Virus record (IMG/VR): IMGVR_UViG_3300005841_000060
Coordinates: 1 to 35,891 of that record
DNA from: a virus
Direction: 5' to 3' (one strand)
DNA length: 35,891 nucleotides
The notes beneath the pieces are model-generated. The model saw only the letters and a program-made list of their open reading frames with translations, was not told the DNA's origin and did not search any database. Below are positions 14,753 through 22,724 of this stretch, one piece after another. Within the stretch, counting starts at the first letter, position 1; every line of letters begins with the position of its first letter. The position numbers were made by a program, and so were the translations under genes.

Positions 14753-14992
14753 ATGAAAATAGCTGAAATCGAAAATCCTGATCTGGTGATTGCTAAAGAT
14801 CAAAAGGAATACTTGCCAATCCCATGCCATCGCTTTGATGGTGAGGACGGAAGGATTGCTTTCTCTTGGAAGCTTTCTTTTTTGGAAAGATTGATAGTTC
14901 TTTTTACAGGAACTATATGGCATCAGGTTTTGACTTTTAAAGCAAAGTTTCAGCCTCAGCTTTTAACTGTTAAAAAGCCAGAGGGATTATGA
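14753..14992 (+). CDS. Small A+T-rich insert gene in the head module
   Basis: A 79-residue protein (LPIPCHRFDGEDGRIAFSWKLSFLERLIVLFTGTIWHQVLTF). It matches the pattern of a small phage family with a 'W+lt/s..ERl..l..G.iW..vl' core, found scattered in many phage genomes without known function. By hand count its G+C is about 38%, against about 60% in the next gene, and its codons differ (Leu TTG/CTT, Lys AAA/AAG mixed). It has a poor ribosome site and sits between portal and MuF genes, so it looks like a recently acquired cargo gene (moron-like). Confidence 0.8.
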   Translation: MKIAEIENPDLVIAKDQKEYLPIPCHRFDGEDGRIAFSWKLSFLERLIVLFTGTIWHQVLTFKAKFQPQLLTVKKPEGL

Positions 14993-15219
14993 ATCACTTG
15001 GAACTCGCCGAACTGGAAAATGAGCCGATGGCCCTTGACCCGGCCGCACTCAAACGAAACGCCACCCGTCAAGAACTCGCGGAGGCGATTTTAAACAGCC
15101 CTGCAAAGCGCATGGACGGGGAGCTCTTCGAGACTTACAAAATCAGGATGCGGATTCGGAACACCCTGATCAAAGCCCACCGCAGGGGAATCTTCTGCGC
15201 CACGACCCATGCCACTTGA
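14989..15219 (+). CDS. Small head-module protein, unknown
   Basis: A 76-residue protein coupled by ATGA to the A+T-rich gene and overlapping the next gene by 11 bases. It is mostly helical and charged (LELAELENEPMALDPAAL, ELFETYKIRMRIRNTLIKAHRRG). Base composition is back to the genome norm. No family is recognised. Confidence 0.65.
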   Translation: MNHLELAELENEPMALDPAALKRNATRQELAEAILNSPAKRMDGELFETYKIRMRIRNTLIKAHRRGIFCATTHAT

Positions 15220-15397
15220 GCAAGCCGACAAGAAAATCTCGCAGGACGAGTTTTCAGAAATGACCGGGCCGCTTGCGCTTGACCTCCAGGCGATGTTTCA
15301 AATTGGAATGGAAAAGATGATCGACGACTTGAAGGCGGGCGCCCTGGACGGCCAGGACGTTGAAAAGATTTTTGACGGCATCCTTAAAAATATCTAA
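15209..15397 (+). CDS. Small acidic helical protein, unknown
   Basis: A 62-residue acidic helical protein (FSEMTGPLALDLQAMFQIGMEKMIDDLKAG). It ends one base before the start of the MuF-like gene. The tight junction and composition support it as real. No function is recognised; a small head accessory role is possible. Confidence 0.65.
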   Translation: MPLEQADKKISQDEFSEMTGPLALDLQAMFQIGMEKMIDDLKAGALDGQDVEKIFDGILKNI

Positions 15398-16207
15398 ATG
15401 GCGAAGGTTCACCTCGATCGGCTGAAATCCCGCTTCGGTTACGAAGGGGAAAAACTCCGTCTCCTATCCGCGAAAATCATTGCTCAGAACGCCGAGAACA
15501 TCAGCAATAACCTGGCCCGCCGCACCAAGTCCCAATGGGAAAAGAGCGTGAAGAAAATCACCGGGGCCAAGCGGGTGATCGTTCCGGATGTCGCCGACGT
15601 TCTCCCGAAGAGCGCCGTCTTCATGGTCAAGGCCGCGGAGAAAGGAAAACTCATCACGGACACCCTTCGGGACGACTTGACCGCGAAGCTCCGGGCGACC
15701 CTGGAGAAAATCAAATCCGCGAAAGACCCGCTCTACCTCCAGCGCCCAGGGCAGAAGGGGAGACTCAACCCCAAGCACGTTTCCGCTTTCGAGGACGCGA
15801 TCACTGAGGTCTACGCCGGATATGTGAAGCGCGACCCGGCCTACGGGATGCCGTCGAACATCCATTCCATCGCCGTGACTGAAATGCGGAGTTCAACCAA
15901 CCTTGTGAAGTATTCCTACGGGAAGGCGATCCAAGATAAAAACCCGCACGTCGAAGTTTTCAAGCGCTGGATTCACAATAAAAACCTTTCCAAAAACCCG
16001 CGCCGCGGCCATCAAATGACCCACCTCCAGACCGTTCCGTTCAATGGTTCCTTCGAGGTTCCGAATTATGTGAGCGGGAAAGGACACGCTCTTGTCTTCA
16101 AGGGTGTCACCCGAATGGCGATGCCGCACGACCCGTCGGCTCCTCCCGAACAGACGATCGGGTGCAACTGCGAAATCCAACTTTTGGCAAAAGAACGAAA
16201 GCAATAG
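15398..16207 (+). CDS. MuF/SPP1 gp7-like minor head protein
   Basis: A 269-residue protein. The N-terminal two thirds are helical. The C-terminal part carries the MuF-type signature: AVTEMRSSTNLVKYSYGKA, then KRWIHNKNLSKNPRRGHQMTHLQTVPFNG, a MPHDPSAPPEQTIGCNCEIQLL ending with the CxC that closes the domain. Such proteins sit inside the head near the portal and help morphogenesis or DNA ejection. Position after the portal fits. Some MuF proteins carry toxin domains, but none is visible here. Confidence 0.85.
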   Translation: MAKVHLDRLKSRFGYEGEKLRLLSAKIIAQNAENISNNLARRTKSQWEKSVKKITGAKRVIVPDVADVLPKSAVFMVKAAEKGKLITDTLRDDLTAKLRATLEKIKSAKDPLYLQRPGQKGRLNPKHVSAFEDAITEVYAGYVKRDPAYGMPSNIHSIAVTEMRSSTNLVKYSYGKAIQDKNPHVEVFKRWIHNKNLSKNPRRGHQMTHLQTVPFNGSFEVPNYVSGKGHALVFKGVTRMAMPHDPSAPPEQTIGCNCEIQLLAKERKQ

Positions 16208-16233
16208 ACAATCCCTACAAAAAACTTTACACT
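16205..16233 (+). promoter_or_regulatory. Sigma70-like promoter before prohead protease
   Basis: -35 TAGACA (16205-16210), a 17-bp spacer and -10 TACACT (16228-16233), in the 38-base gap between the MuF-like and protease genes. The ATG at 16246 follows 12 bases later, so the leader would be very short and the GGAG at 16235-16238 would lie at the transcript start. It could boost the protease-scaffold-capsid genes. Confidence 0.5.
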
Positions 16234-16245
16234 TGGAGTAATTCA

Positions 16246-17193
16246 ATGGTTCCTAAAATCCAAAAGATCAGATTCGACTTTCAGCCCCGCGACATTGAAA
16301 AGGGGCTTCACGTCATTGAGAAGGACGAGGACGGAAAGAAAAAACGTTATCTCGTCGGGATTTCATCCGGCCTGGAGATCGACCACCACGGCGAACGGAT
16401 GTCTAAAAACGCCATCCAAAGTTTTCACAAGCAAGCTCAATCCGGAGAGGTTCTCCTTTTTCCCGATGTACACGGAATCAAATCGACCGAGGACATCGGC
16501 CGACTTGAAAAAAGTGAAATCGACGAAAACGGAAACTGGATCACAACGTACCGCCTTTACGATGGCTCGGAGGGAGCGCAATCCTTCCAGGTCGAAAAAG
16601 CGAACGCGATGTGGAATCAGATTACCGGAAAAGCACAGTACGCAAAGCCCATCCTCAAGGGCTTTTCCATCGAAGGGATCGTACCGGAAGGCGCGATCAA
16701 AGAACAGAACGATGACAAGGGCTTTATGCGCCGAGTCATTGACGATGTTCAACTCGACGGTGTTGTAGTCGTTCCGCGGCCCGCTTACAAAACGAGCGTG
16801 GCCGCGGCCGTCTATAAAGCGCTCGGCGAAAAGTCGCTGGCGACCGTCACCAAAATTGCACGCAAATCTCTCATGGACTCGATCCAAGAGGAACAGATGA
16901 AGGGGAAGTTCTACGATCTGTCGTGGAAGCTCGATTCTGCTCTCAGGGATCAAATCGGTGAAATCATGAAGGACTCTCAGATCGCTGAAAAGCAATCAGC
17001 GCTCGAGGCCGTATTCGACGAATACAAGTCCATCATGGTCAACCTGGTCTTAGAATCGGCGGCTCTTTTTCAAGATGATGAAAAAGGCGATGCGACAAAA
17101 AGCCAAGGACAGCTCAGGAGAACGGTTCTCTTGAAAAGTCTTGAGGGTGAGTTACGGAGATTGCGAAACTCAATCCTAACGGAAAAGGAATAA
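16246..17193 (+). CDS. Prohead maturation protease (XkdF/S78-like)
   Basis: A 315-residue protein. ATG 16246 has GGAG 7 bases upstream; the longer frame from 16162 is rejected because it overlaps the MuF gene. The fold pattern matches prohead proteases: LVGISSGLEIDHHGERMSKNAI near the N-terminus, candidate catalytic His H76 (FPDVHG), Ser S141 (LKGFSIEGIV) and VVVPRPAYKTSV closing the domain. The C-terminal third (190-315) is helical and may serve as an internal scaffold part. It is followed by scaffold and capsid genes, the usual order. Confidence 0.8.
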   Translation: MVPKIQKIRFDFQPRDIEKGLHVIEKDEDGKKKRYLVGISSGLEIDHHGERMSKNAIQSFHKQAQSGEVLLFPDVHGIKSTEDIGRLEKSEIDENGNWITTYRLYDGSEGAQSFQVEKANAMWNQITGKAQYAKPILKGFSIEGIVPEGAIKEQNDDKGFMRRVIDDVQLDGVVVVPRPAYKTSVAAAVYKALGEKSLATVTKIARKSLMDSIQEEQMKGKFYDLSWKLDSALRDQIGEIMKDSQIAEKQSALEAVFDEYKSIMVNLVLESAALFQDDEKGDATKSQGQLRRTVLLKSLEGELRRLRNSILTEKE

Positions 17194-17196
17194 ATC

Positions 17197-17943
17197 ATGA
17201 AAGGAAAGACCCAAACGCAAGTCGTGAAAAAGGAACTCTCGCCCGACGAGAAAACCCTTCTCAACAACTGCATGACCATGCTCCAGGAAATCGCCCAGAT
17301 GAACGCCGGAGACACCTCCGGTGAAGCTGACGCGAACGCGGCGAAGGACGACGAAAGCGACGAAGTGACGAACAAGGAATCGAATCCTGGCGACACCGAC
17401 GCGGCCGGCCGTGATCCCGAAGACAAGAAAAAGAAATCGGAAAACAAGGTCGACGAAAACGCCGGCACTGCTTCCGACGACGCCGAAGAGCGCATCGAAG
17501 GTGTCCAAGCCGACACTTCCATTGCCGGTGCCAACGAAGCCAAAAAAGCGCTCGCCGCTCTCCTGGCCCTTGTCGGCAAATCGGCCGCTCCCGTTCAAAC
17601 CGTTGGCAAGCAAGCCATCGACCCCAACCTCGTACTCATGAAAGGAATGCTCGAAGAAATCAAGGCGATGAAGTCGCAAAATGAAGCTTTGGCAAACACC
17701 ATGGGCGCCCTGCTGGAAGGAATCGGGATCAGCGAAAAATCGTTTGAAGACTTGGAGAAAGCCAAGTCCAGCGAGAAAGTCGCGAAGTCCAAAGGCTCTG
17801 TCCCTGCGGAATCGGCAAAGGCTCTCGAAGAGCTGATCGAAGGAATGGTCGCGAAAGCCGCTGGTGCTGGAAAAGCTCCGACGACTCCGGCCGACTCCAA
17901 AACTCTTACGAAGGGACTCATGCGAACCCTTCGCGGGATTTAA
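17197..17943 (+). CDS. Capsid scaffold protein
   Basis: A 248-residue, highly charged and Ala-rich protein between protease and capsid genes. Residues 35-105 form a disordered acidic/lysine-rich stretch (EADANAAKDDESDEVTNKES). Residues 110-205 are helical, likely coiled coil. The end (about 212-248) is basic (LTKGLMRTLRGI), as expected for the capsid-binding tail of scaffolds. No enzymatic motif is visible. Role by position and composition. Confidence 0.7.
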   Translation: MKGKTQTQVVKKELSPDEKTLLNNCMTMLQEIAQMNAGDTSGEADANAAKDDESDEVTNKESNPGDTDAAGRDPEDKKKKSENKVDENAGTASDDAEERIEGVQADTSIAGANEAKKALAALLALVGKSAAPVQTVGKQAIDPNLVLMKGMLEEIKAMKSQNEALANTMGALLEGIGISEKSFEDLEKAKSSEKVAKSKGSVPAESAKALEELIEGMVAKAAGAGKAPTTPADSKTLTKGLMRTLRGI

Positions 17944-17944
17944 T

Positions 17945-17965
17945 TTACAGCCCAAAAGACTGTAA
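17945..17965 (+). other. Hairpin in the leader of the capsid gene
   Basis: An inverted repeat TTACAG (17945-17950) and CTGTAA (17960-17965) encloses 9 bases in the 58-base gap before the capsid gene. There is no T-run, so it is not a terminator. It could stabilise or process the capsid mRNA, or be an operator-like site. The element is small and could be chance. Confidence 0.35.
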
Positions 17966-18001
17966 GCAACTCGCACGACAAAATCTATTAGGAGACTAAC
18001 A

Positions 18002-19372
18002 ATGAACAGAACGTTCAAAATGTTCAATCAATTCGCTGGGGACGATACCGCGAAGAGCTTGATCCAAAAAGCCCTCACCACGGCTTCCGGTTCTGGCGGG
18101 GCTCTCATCCGTCAAAACCTCGAAGCGCTCATCACCTCCCTGGTCGTGAAACTTTCCCCCGAGCTTGCGCTCGTGGTCGGCAAGTCCATCACCGGAAACG
18201 TGCATGAGTTCAACCGCTTGACTGCTCTCCCCACTCCGGGTGGCGCTGTCGGCGAAGGTTCCACCACTCCCCGCAAACAGGCTTCCTATGTGCGCGACAG
18301 CGTGACTCTGAAAGTCGTTCGCCGGATCGGTGAGATCACCAACTTCCTCGTTGACTCTGTCGAAGAGGATGTCGCCGCGCAGGACTTGGAAAACCACGTC
18401 CTCGCCCAAATCTACGACCTCGTTTATTACATCGTGTACGGCAACGCCGACGCGAACACTTACGAGTTCTCGGGTCTGGATCATTTCATTAAGACGAACC
18501 GCGTTAACTCCGCGGCCGCTGGTACTGTCTTCGCCCTGACTGATCTTGACGACGCAATCGCCAAGAGCAATCGCAAAGGCGGGGCCAAGCACCGAAGGGC
18601 GTTCATTATGTCGCCGGAACTACTTTCCAAGGCAAACAGCCTTGTGACTTATTTCCGCTTGACCCAACCGAACACCCCTGGAATCGAAGCGATCGAAATC
18701 AACGGCGGCTGGAAACTCCAGGCTTACCGCGGAATCCCGATCATCGAATCCACCTACACCCGGCCCTTGGGCACGATGGGAACTGTTACTCCTTCCGCTG
18801 TTGTCGGTGGTGGCTCCTTGGCCGCTACGACCTACTTCGGACGTGTGGCTCCTGTCACCCTCGATGGCGAACAACAAGCCTCGGCTCAGTTTACGCAAAT
18901 CATTGCGTCCGCTGAAACCCTCCGCTTGACGTTTACCGCTTTCACGGGCGCTCTCAGTTACAAAGTCTACCTCGGCACCACGACCGGCACGGCGAACACG
19001 AAGTTCTGGAAACAGGTTTCGGCTTTCACCTACGACGGCACGGGCGCTGTGACTGGCAACGTGACTGTGATCGACCTCACCGCCGCGGCTCCTGCCGCTG
19101 ACGTTCCTACGGAAATGCAACTTGATCTTCCCTTCGTGAATGGCACAACCAATCCCGAAGAGATTTTCTATCTCTGGGACTTGGACGAAATCCAAGGCCT
19201 CGGCAAGTTTCCGTACACCAACAAGGCGGGCGACCGGATGAACGGAATTATCTCCGTGAAACCCCTCGCCGAAACCGACGACAACATTCCCTGGCTGATT
19301 CGTACCTACGGGGCTTTGACTCCGTCTTACGAAGCGACCTCGGTTCTGTATCGCGGCCGGAAGGTGGCGTAA
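18002..19372 (+). CDS. Major capsid protein with inserted beta domain
   Basis: A 456-residue protein with AGGAGAC before ATG 18002. Residues 1-250 look like a HK97-fold capsid protein: helical N-arm, VTLKVVRRIGEITNFLVDSVEED (101-123), FIMSPELLSKANSLV (201-215), WKLQAYRGIPIIEST (237-251). The fold resumes at EEIFYLWDLDEIQGLGKFPYTN (about 386 on). Between them, residues about 256-384 are Thr/Ala/Gly-rich beta sequence with a fibronectin III-like core (LRLTFTAFTGALSYKVYLGTTTG). This looks like a surface domain inserted in the shell protein, replacing a separate decoration protein. Confidence 0.88.
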   Translation: MNRTFKMFNQFAGDDTAKSLIQKALTTASGSGGALIRQNLEALITSLVVKLSPELALVVGKSITGNVHEFNRLTALPTPGGAVGEGSTTPRKQASYVRDSVTLKVVRRIGEITNFLVDSVEEDVAAQDLENHVLAQIYDLVYYIVYGNADANTYEFSGLDHFIKTNRVNSAAAGTVFALTDLDDAIAKSNRKGGAKHRRAFIMSPELLSKANSLVTYFRLTQPNTPGIEAIEINGGWKLQAYRGIPIIESTYTRPLGTMGTVTPSAVVGGGSLAATTYFGRVAPVTLDGEQQASAQFTQIIASAETLRLTFTAFTGALSYKVYLGTTTGTANTKFWKQVSAFTYDGTGAVTGNVTVIDLTAAAPAADVPTEMQLDLPFVNGTTNPEEIFYLWDLDEIQGLGKFPYTNKAGDRMNGIISVKPLAETDDNIPWLIRTYGALTPSYEATSVLYRGRKVA

Positions 19373-19373
19373 C

Positions 19374-19583
19374 ATGAGACTCCAACATCCCAACTTTTCC
19401 GGCACGTCGACGATGTTCTTCCACGATGGACAAGGGAAGGAAACTTCCCTCGCCATCAAGGACGGCGTCGTGAGCGTGGACGATTCGGACGTGAACACAC
19501 TCCGAAAACTTAAAGACGAGGGTTTCACCCAAGTCGGAGAGTCGAAAAAAGCGAAAGCAAAAGACGAAAAAGACGGCGAGTAA
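19374..19583 (+). CDS. Small head protein after capsid gene
   Basis: A 69-residue protein beginning one base after the capsid stop codon. It has a beta-rich N-terminus (STMFFHDGQGKETSLAIKDGVVSVDD), a short helix (DVNTLRKLKDEGFTQV) and a Lys/Glu tail (KKAKAKDEKDGE). Small proteins of this shape commonly follow the capsid gene in myoviruses; role unknown, possibly head stabilisation or connection. Confidence 0.7.
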   Translation: MRLQHPNFSGTSTMFFHDGQGKETSLAIKDGVVSVDDSDVNTLRKLKDEGFTQVGESKKAKAKDEKDGE

Positions 19584-19598
19584 TCGCCGGTCATAGGC

Positions 19599-20237
19599 AT
19601 GGGCATCCCGACTCCAGAAGAAGTGGTCGAGTTTTTAGCCGACTTCGGCGTAACTTGTAAGCAAGAGGATTCGGGATGCTCTACCTTTGTTTCTAAAAAA
19701 CAAATCCAAGCAATTATTTCCAACCGAGTGATCCCTTTTATCGAGGGGAAAGTCGGTTTCAAAATCGGCGAGGTTCTCCAGTACGTCGAATACTACGACG
19801 GGAACGGCTCCGATGTTCTGACTTTAAACAGACGCCCGATCGTGGCGCTGATCGATCTTTCCTTTGTTGCCGGCTCCGAGTACCCGATCAATGTCGGGTC
19901 TATTGTCGTGAACGCCGCCGAGGGCCTTCTCAAATCTCGCGCTTCCATTTCCGAGGGAATCGAACGCCGCTATTTTTCCAAGGGACGCCGAAACATCAAA
20001 ATCACCTACACGGCCGGCTACGCTGAGACGCCCGCCGACCTTTGCTCGGCCATCCTGCTCCTGGCCGCAAACCACGTTCTCCAGCAAATCGCAAACCGAA
20101 CCGGAGGCGGGAACATCCAGACCCAGGCTTTCACCCGCGACTTCGGGCCGCGTGGAAAATGGGGAATCGTCCGAACGGAATATGTGGCGGAAGCTACGGA
20201 AATCATCCGGGGCTACTGCACGGGTGTCGTCGGGTGA
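19599..20237 (+). CDS. Head-tail adaptor (gp6-like connector)
   Basis: A 212-residue protein with the gp6/gp15-type adaptor pattern: an N-terminal helix (TPEEVVEFLADFG), a helix SKKQIQAIISNRVIPFIEGKVG, and beta strands with NIKITYTAGYAETPADLCSAILLLAANHVLQQI. The 'Y.aGY...P.dl..A...l' segment is the family signature. It binds the portal and extends the connector. It is coupled to the next gene through a GTGA overlap. Confidence 0.8.
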   Translation: MGIPTPEEVVEFLADFGVTCKQEDSGCSTFVSKKQIQAIISNRVIPFIEGKVGFKIGEVLQYVEYYDGNGSDVLTLNRRPIVALIDLSFVAGSEYPINVGSIVVNAAEGLLKSRASISEGIERRYFSKGRRNIKITYTAGYAETPADLCSAILLLAANHVLQQIANRTGGGNIQTQAFTRDFGPRGKWGIVRTEYVAEATEIIRGYCTGVVG

Positions 20238-20656
20238 GTAGCAAGGCCGTTTCCTTTGAGGCTTGCCAGGCCATGAAGGAAATCCAACAACTCGCGTGCG
20301 AGAACGGCGCCTCGATCGAAATCAATCTCCGCGAGGAGCCGGACATCGCCCGGGACAAATACCAGAGTATCAACCGGCGCGACGAGGGAAAAAAGTTCTC
20401 TGCTCACGCAAACCCACTGAATTACAGCCCGAGCTTTTACGATCTCCAGCGGGCCGGCCTGAAAGAAAATAGTCGGGTGATCGCTGTCGTCCCGCATCAG
20501 GATTTCATAAACAACGACGCCGGCTTCAACGATATTGAGATCAAGCGCTCCACGGTGCAGACCGCGACGGGCCGCTATGAGATCGTGGACAAATCCCTCA
20601 CGGGGCAATACGGGGACACCTACCTCTACATCAACCTGGGGCTTTCCAAGTTATGA
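20234..20656 (+). CDS. Putative head closure (stopper) protein
   Basis: A 140-residue protein. GTG 20234 overlaps the adaptor stop (GTGA) and is preferred to in-frame ATG 20042, which would lie deep inside the adaptor gene. It looks beta-rich in its second half (SRVIAVVPHQDF, IEIKRSTVQTATGRYEIVDKS). It sits between the adaptor and a gp10-like protein, the usual place of the head-closure protein. No strong sequence signature; role by position. Confidence 0.7.
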   Translation: MSSKAVSFEACQAMKEIQQLACENGASIEINLREEPDIARDKYQSINRRDEGKKFSAHANPLNYSPSFYDLQRAGLKENSRVIAVVPHQDFINNDAGFNDIEIKRSTVQTATGRYEIVDKSLTGQYGDTYLYINLGLSKL

Positions 20657-21267
20657 GTTCGAAAATAACTTTCTCAGGGGATTTTAAAAAGAGGCTTGCG
20701 AAACTTCCGGCCCTGATGAATGGGCTCATCCGCGCGAAGCTCAAAAAAGATGCCGTCGAACTGGTAAAAATCTTCCACGACGGAATTAAGCGCAATACAC
20801 TTTCCTTGCAGAAGCTCTCCAGGGTCAGTATAGATGCCAAAGGCCGGATGAACTTCCCTGCTCCGGAAACCCCGCTCTACGGCCGCGGCGACGAGAAAAA
20901 AGAAAAATCCTACATGAACCTCCTCCGGATCAAGGAAACGAAAGCCGGGTACACCGTCCAGCCTTCGATCGGCCGGCACTGGAAAAGCAATCTCCGGCTC
21001 AAGGACTTATTTCACGTCCATGAGTACGGCGCTCTGATCGCCCAGGGCGAGGGCGCGACGGCCCGCATGATCCGCATTCCCCCGCGGCCCGCCTTCCTGA
21101 AATCCTACCAGCTTTGGGGAAAAAAACGGATCAAAGATGAAACCTCGAAGACGGTGAAAAACGCCATTCAGAAATACCTGGCCGACGGCAAGGCGAATCA
21201 TATCGCCGAATCGAAAGCGGCCCTCGATCGTGGGATTGATTCTTATTTCCGGAGGCTGACAGAGTGA
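20653..21267 (+). CDS. HK97 gp10-like neck/tail completion protein
   Basis: A 204-residue basic protein coupled by ATGA. The pattern fits the gp10-like family: N-terminal helix FKKRLAKLPALMNGLIRAKLKKDAVELVKIF, then a beta part, and LFHVHEYGALIAQGEGATARMIRIPPRPAFLKSYQ, with the typical 'hEyG....iPpRPFl' ending. It takes part in joining head and tail. The C-terminal helix is Lys-rich. Confidence 0.78.
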   Translation: MSSKITFSGDFKKRLAKLPALMNGLIRAKLKKDAVELVKIFHDGIKRNTLSLQKLSRVSIDAKGRMNFPAPETPLYGRGDEKKEKSYMNLLRIKETKAGYTVQPSIGRHWKSNLRLKDLFHVHEYGALIAQGEGATARMIRIPPRPAFLKSYQLWGKKRIKDETSKTVKNAIQKYLADGKANHIAESKAALDRGIDSYFRRLTE

Positions 21268-22481
21268 ACACCGTCGTCGACCTCCTTTCCGATCCGACGG
21301 GCTGGACTGCTTCGGTCGGGGCTTCGATCGAGCCCGTAAACCAACACGCCCAGCTTATCGCCGGGAACAATTCGGCAAGCCTGGTTTTCAAGTTTACCGA
21401 AGAGGACGCCTACGTCGAAAAGACTTTCTCGACTCCGATCGACATAACGGGTTTTCCCCAGATCGTTCTCCATGCCTGGAGCCGGTTTTTCAAAACTCAC
21501 TCCTACGAAAAACCCGCTGATTTTTATTACGACATCGACTTCGGGGATTCGGTGAAACGACTACTCCAGGTGCGGCCGACCTGGGAATACTCGGAGATCG
21601 ACGTCGGCGCTCTGGTCTCCATTACGAAAATCCGGATCACCTCCCGGCAAAACATTTCTGATTACTTGGTAGTTTCCAACTGCCTCGCGTGCGTGGACGA
21701 ACTCCCGATTGATATTTTCCGGGGAGTGAAAGAGCAAATCGAGTGGGAGATCAATCAGAACCTGGGAGACGGAATCCTGGTCGGAACGTGTGACACCGAT
21801 CAAGGGCAGAAAACCCTTTCCCTGAAAACCACGGACGAAACGAAGGAACTCAATTTCGTCGAGAAACACGCCGTCGTGAAACTGAAAAAGAACTCGACCT
21901 CCGAACGTCACCAGCTTTGGGATTTTCTCGATCGGAAATGGTCAATGACTTCACTTTACGACGGGAAGGAAATCCTCAATTCGATGAACGGGGCCAGTGT
22001 TTATCTGACGCTCCCGGTCGAGTTCGGACAAAACGAAAAGGAAATCCTTTCCCCTGGGATCGTGATCTGGGGGCTTATCGGTGAGCCGTTCGAACGGACA
22101 AGCAAGCTCGACGAGCAAGTCGATTCTTTCCAAGAGGATCAGGCCAGCATCCGGAGAGACGGCCAGCCGATCCGCTGGACGATTCAAATTGACGTGAACA
22201 GCCGGAGCGCCGAACTCGCCGCGATCATGTCGCACCACGTCCGGAGAGTCCTTTCCAAGAACAAAATCTGGGTGAACGGAAAGAAAGTGACGATCAATTT
22301 CCTCGGAGCGCCGACCGACGAGGCTCCAAGCCAGGCTTACGGCCAGGAAATAAAATTGACTTATCAGGCTTCCGTTGAAATAATTGAGGATGTGTACAAT
22401 CGCTCAGTCGCTTTCTTGGCGAATCAGGCCGCTTTAACTGTGAACATTTCAAAGAATCTCATCAACCATTTAGGGGACTAA
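21264..22481 (+). CDS. Tail terminator-region structural protein with beta-sandwich N-domain
   Basis: A 405-residue protein coupled by ATGA. Residues 1-155 resemble a carbohydrate-binding-like beta sandwich (GWTASVGASIEPVNQHAQLIAGNNSASLVFKF, FPQIVLHAWSRFF). A middle part (160-290) and a C-terminal part (about 300-405: IQIDVNSRSAELAAIMSHHVRRVLSKNKIWVNG..) follow. The last part recalls tail terminator proteins ('i.i.v.s.....a..l...v...l'). It occupies the tail-terminator slot just ahead of the sheath. The fusion makes it unusually long. Function is by position. Confidence 0.65.
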   Translation: MNTVVDLLSDPTGWTASVGASIEPVNQHAQLIAGNNSASLVFKFTEEDAYVEKTFSTPIDITGFPQIVLHAWSRFFKTHSYEKPADFYYDIDFGDSVKRLLQVRPTWEYSEIDVGALVSITKIRITSRQNISDYLVVSNCLACVDELPIDIFRGVKEQIEWEINQNLGDGILVGTCDTDQGQKTLSLKTTDETKELNFVEKHAVVKLKKNSTSERHQLWDFLDRKWSMTSLYDGKEILNSMNGASVYLTLPVEFGQNEKEILSPGIVIWGLIGEPFERTSKLDEQVDSFQEDQASIRRDGQPIRWTIQIDVNSRSAELAAIMSHHVRRVLSKNKIWVNGKKVTINFLGAPTDEAPSQAYGQEIKLTYQASVEIIEDVYNRSVAFLANQAALTVNISKNLINHLGD

Positions 22482-22484
22482 ACT

Positions 22485-22718
22485 ATGGGCGACGAAAAGA
22501 TCGGACAAGACGAAAAGAAAAAGACCTCCAACGTCGAGGGCAATTACAAGGGCGGTTCAACTGTCCGGATTGTCTTCAAAGAAAACCGCACAATCGACAT
22601 CCGGCTCAACGGCGAATGGCTTCGCTTTGGGCCTTACGAAGAAAAAGAAATCCAAAAATCATTACTCACCGACAAAAACTGGCCTCACGAGAGCCGATAC
22701 TTTACGGTGAAGGAGTAA
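22485..22718 (+). CDS. Small protein before the sheath gene
   Basis: A 77-residue protein. After a charged N-terminus it has beta strands (STVRIVFKENRTIDIRLNGEWLRFGPYEEKEI) and ends 6 bases before the tail sheath start. Its pattern fits the short phage proteins found next to sheath genes, but no family is named. It is probably structural or an assembly helper. Confidence 0.7.
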   Translation: MGDEKIGQDEKKKTSNVEGNYKGGSTVRIVFKENRTIDIRLNGEWLRFGPYEEKEIQKSLLTDKNWPHESRYFTVKE

Positions 22719-22724
22719 AGCACC

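Noticed and set aside
22395-22400. TACAAT as a -10 element near the end of the terminator-slot gene
   Set aside because: No acceptable -35 lies at 16-18 bases; TTGAAA is only 14 bases upstream.
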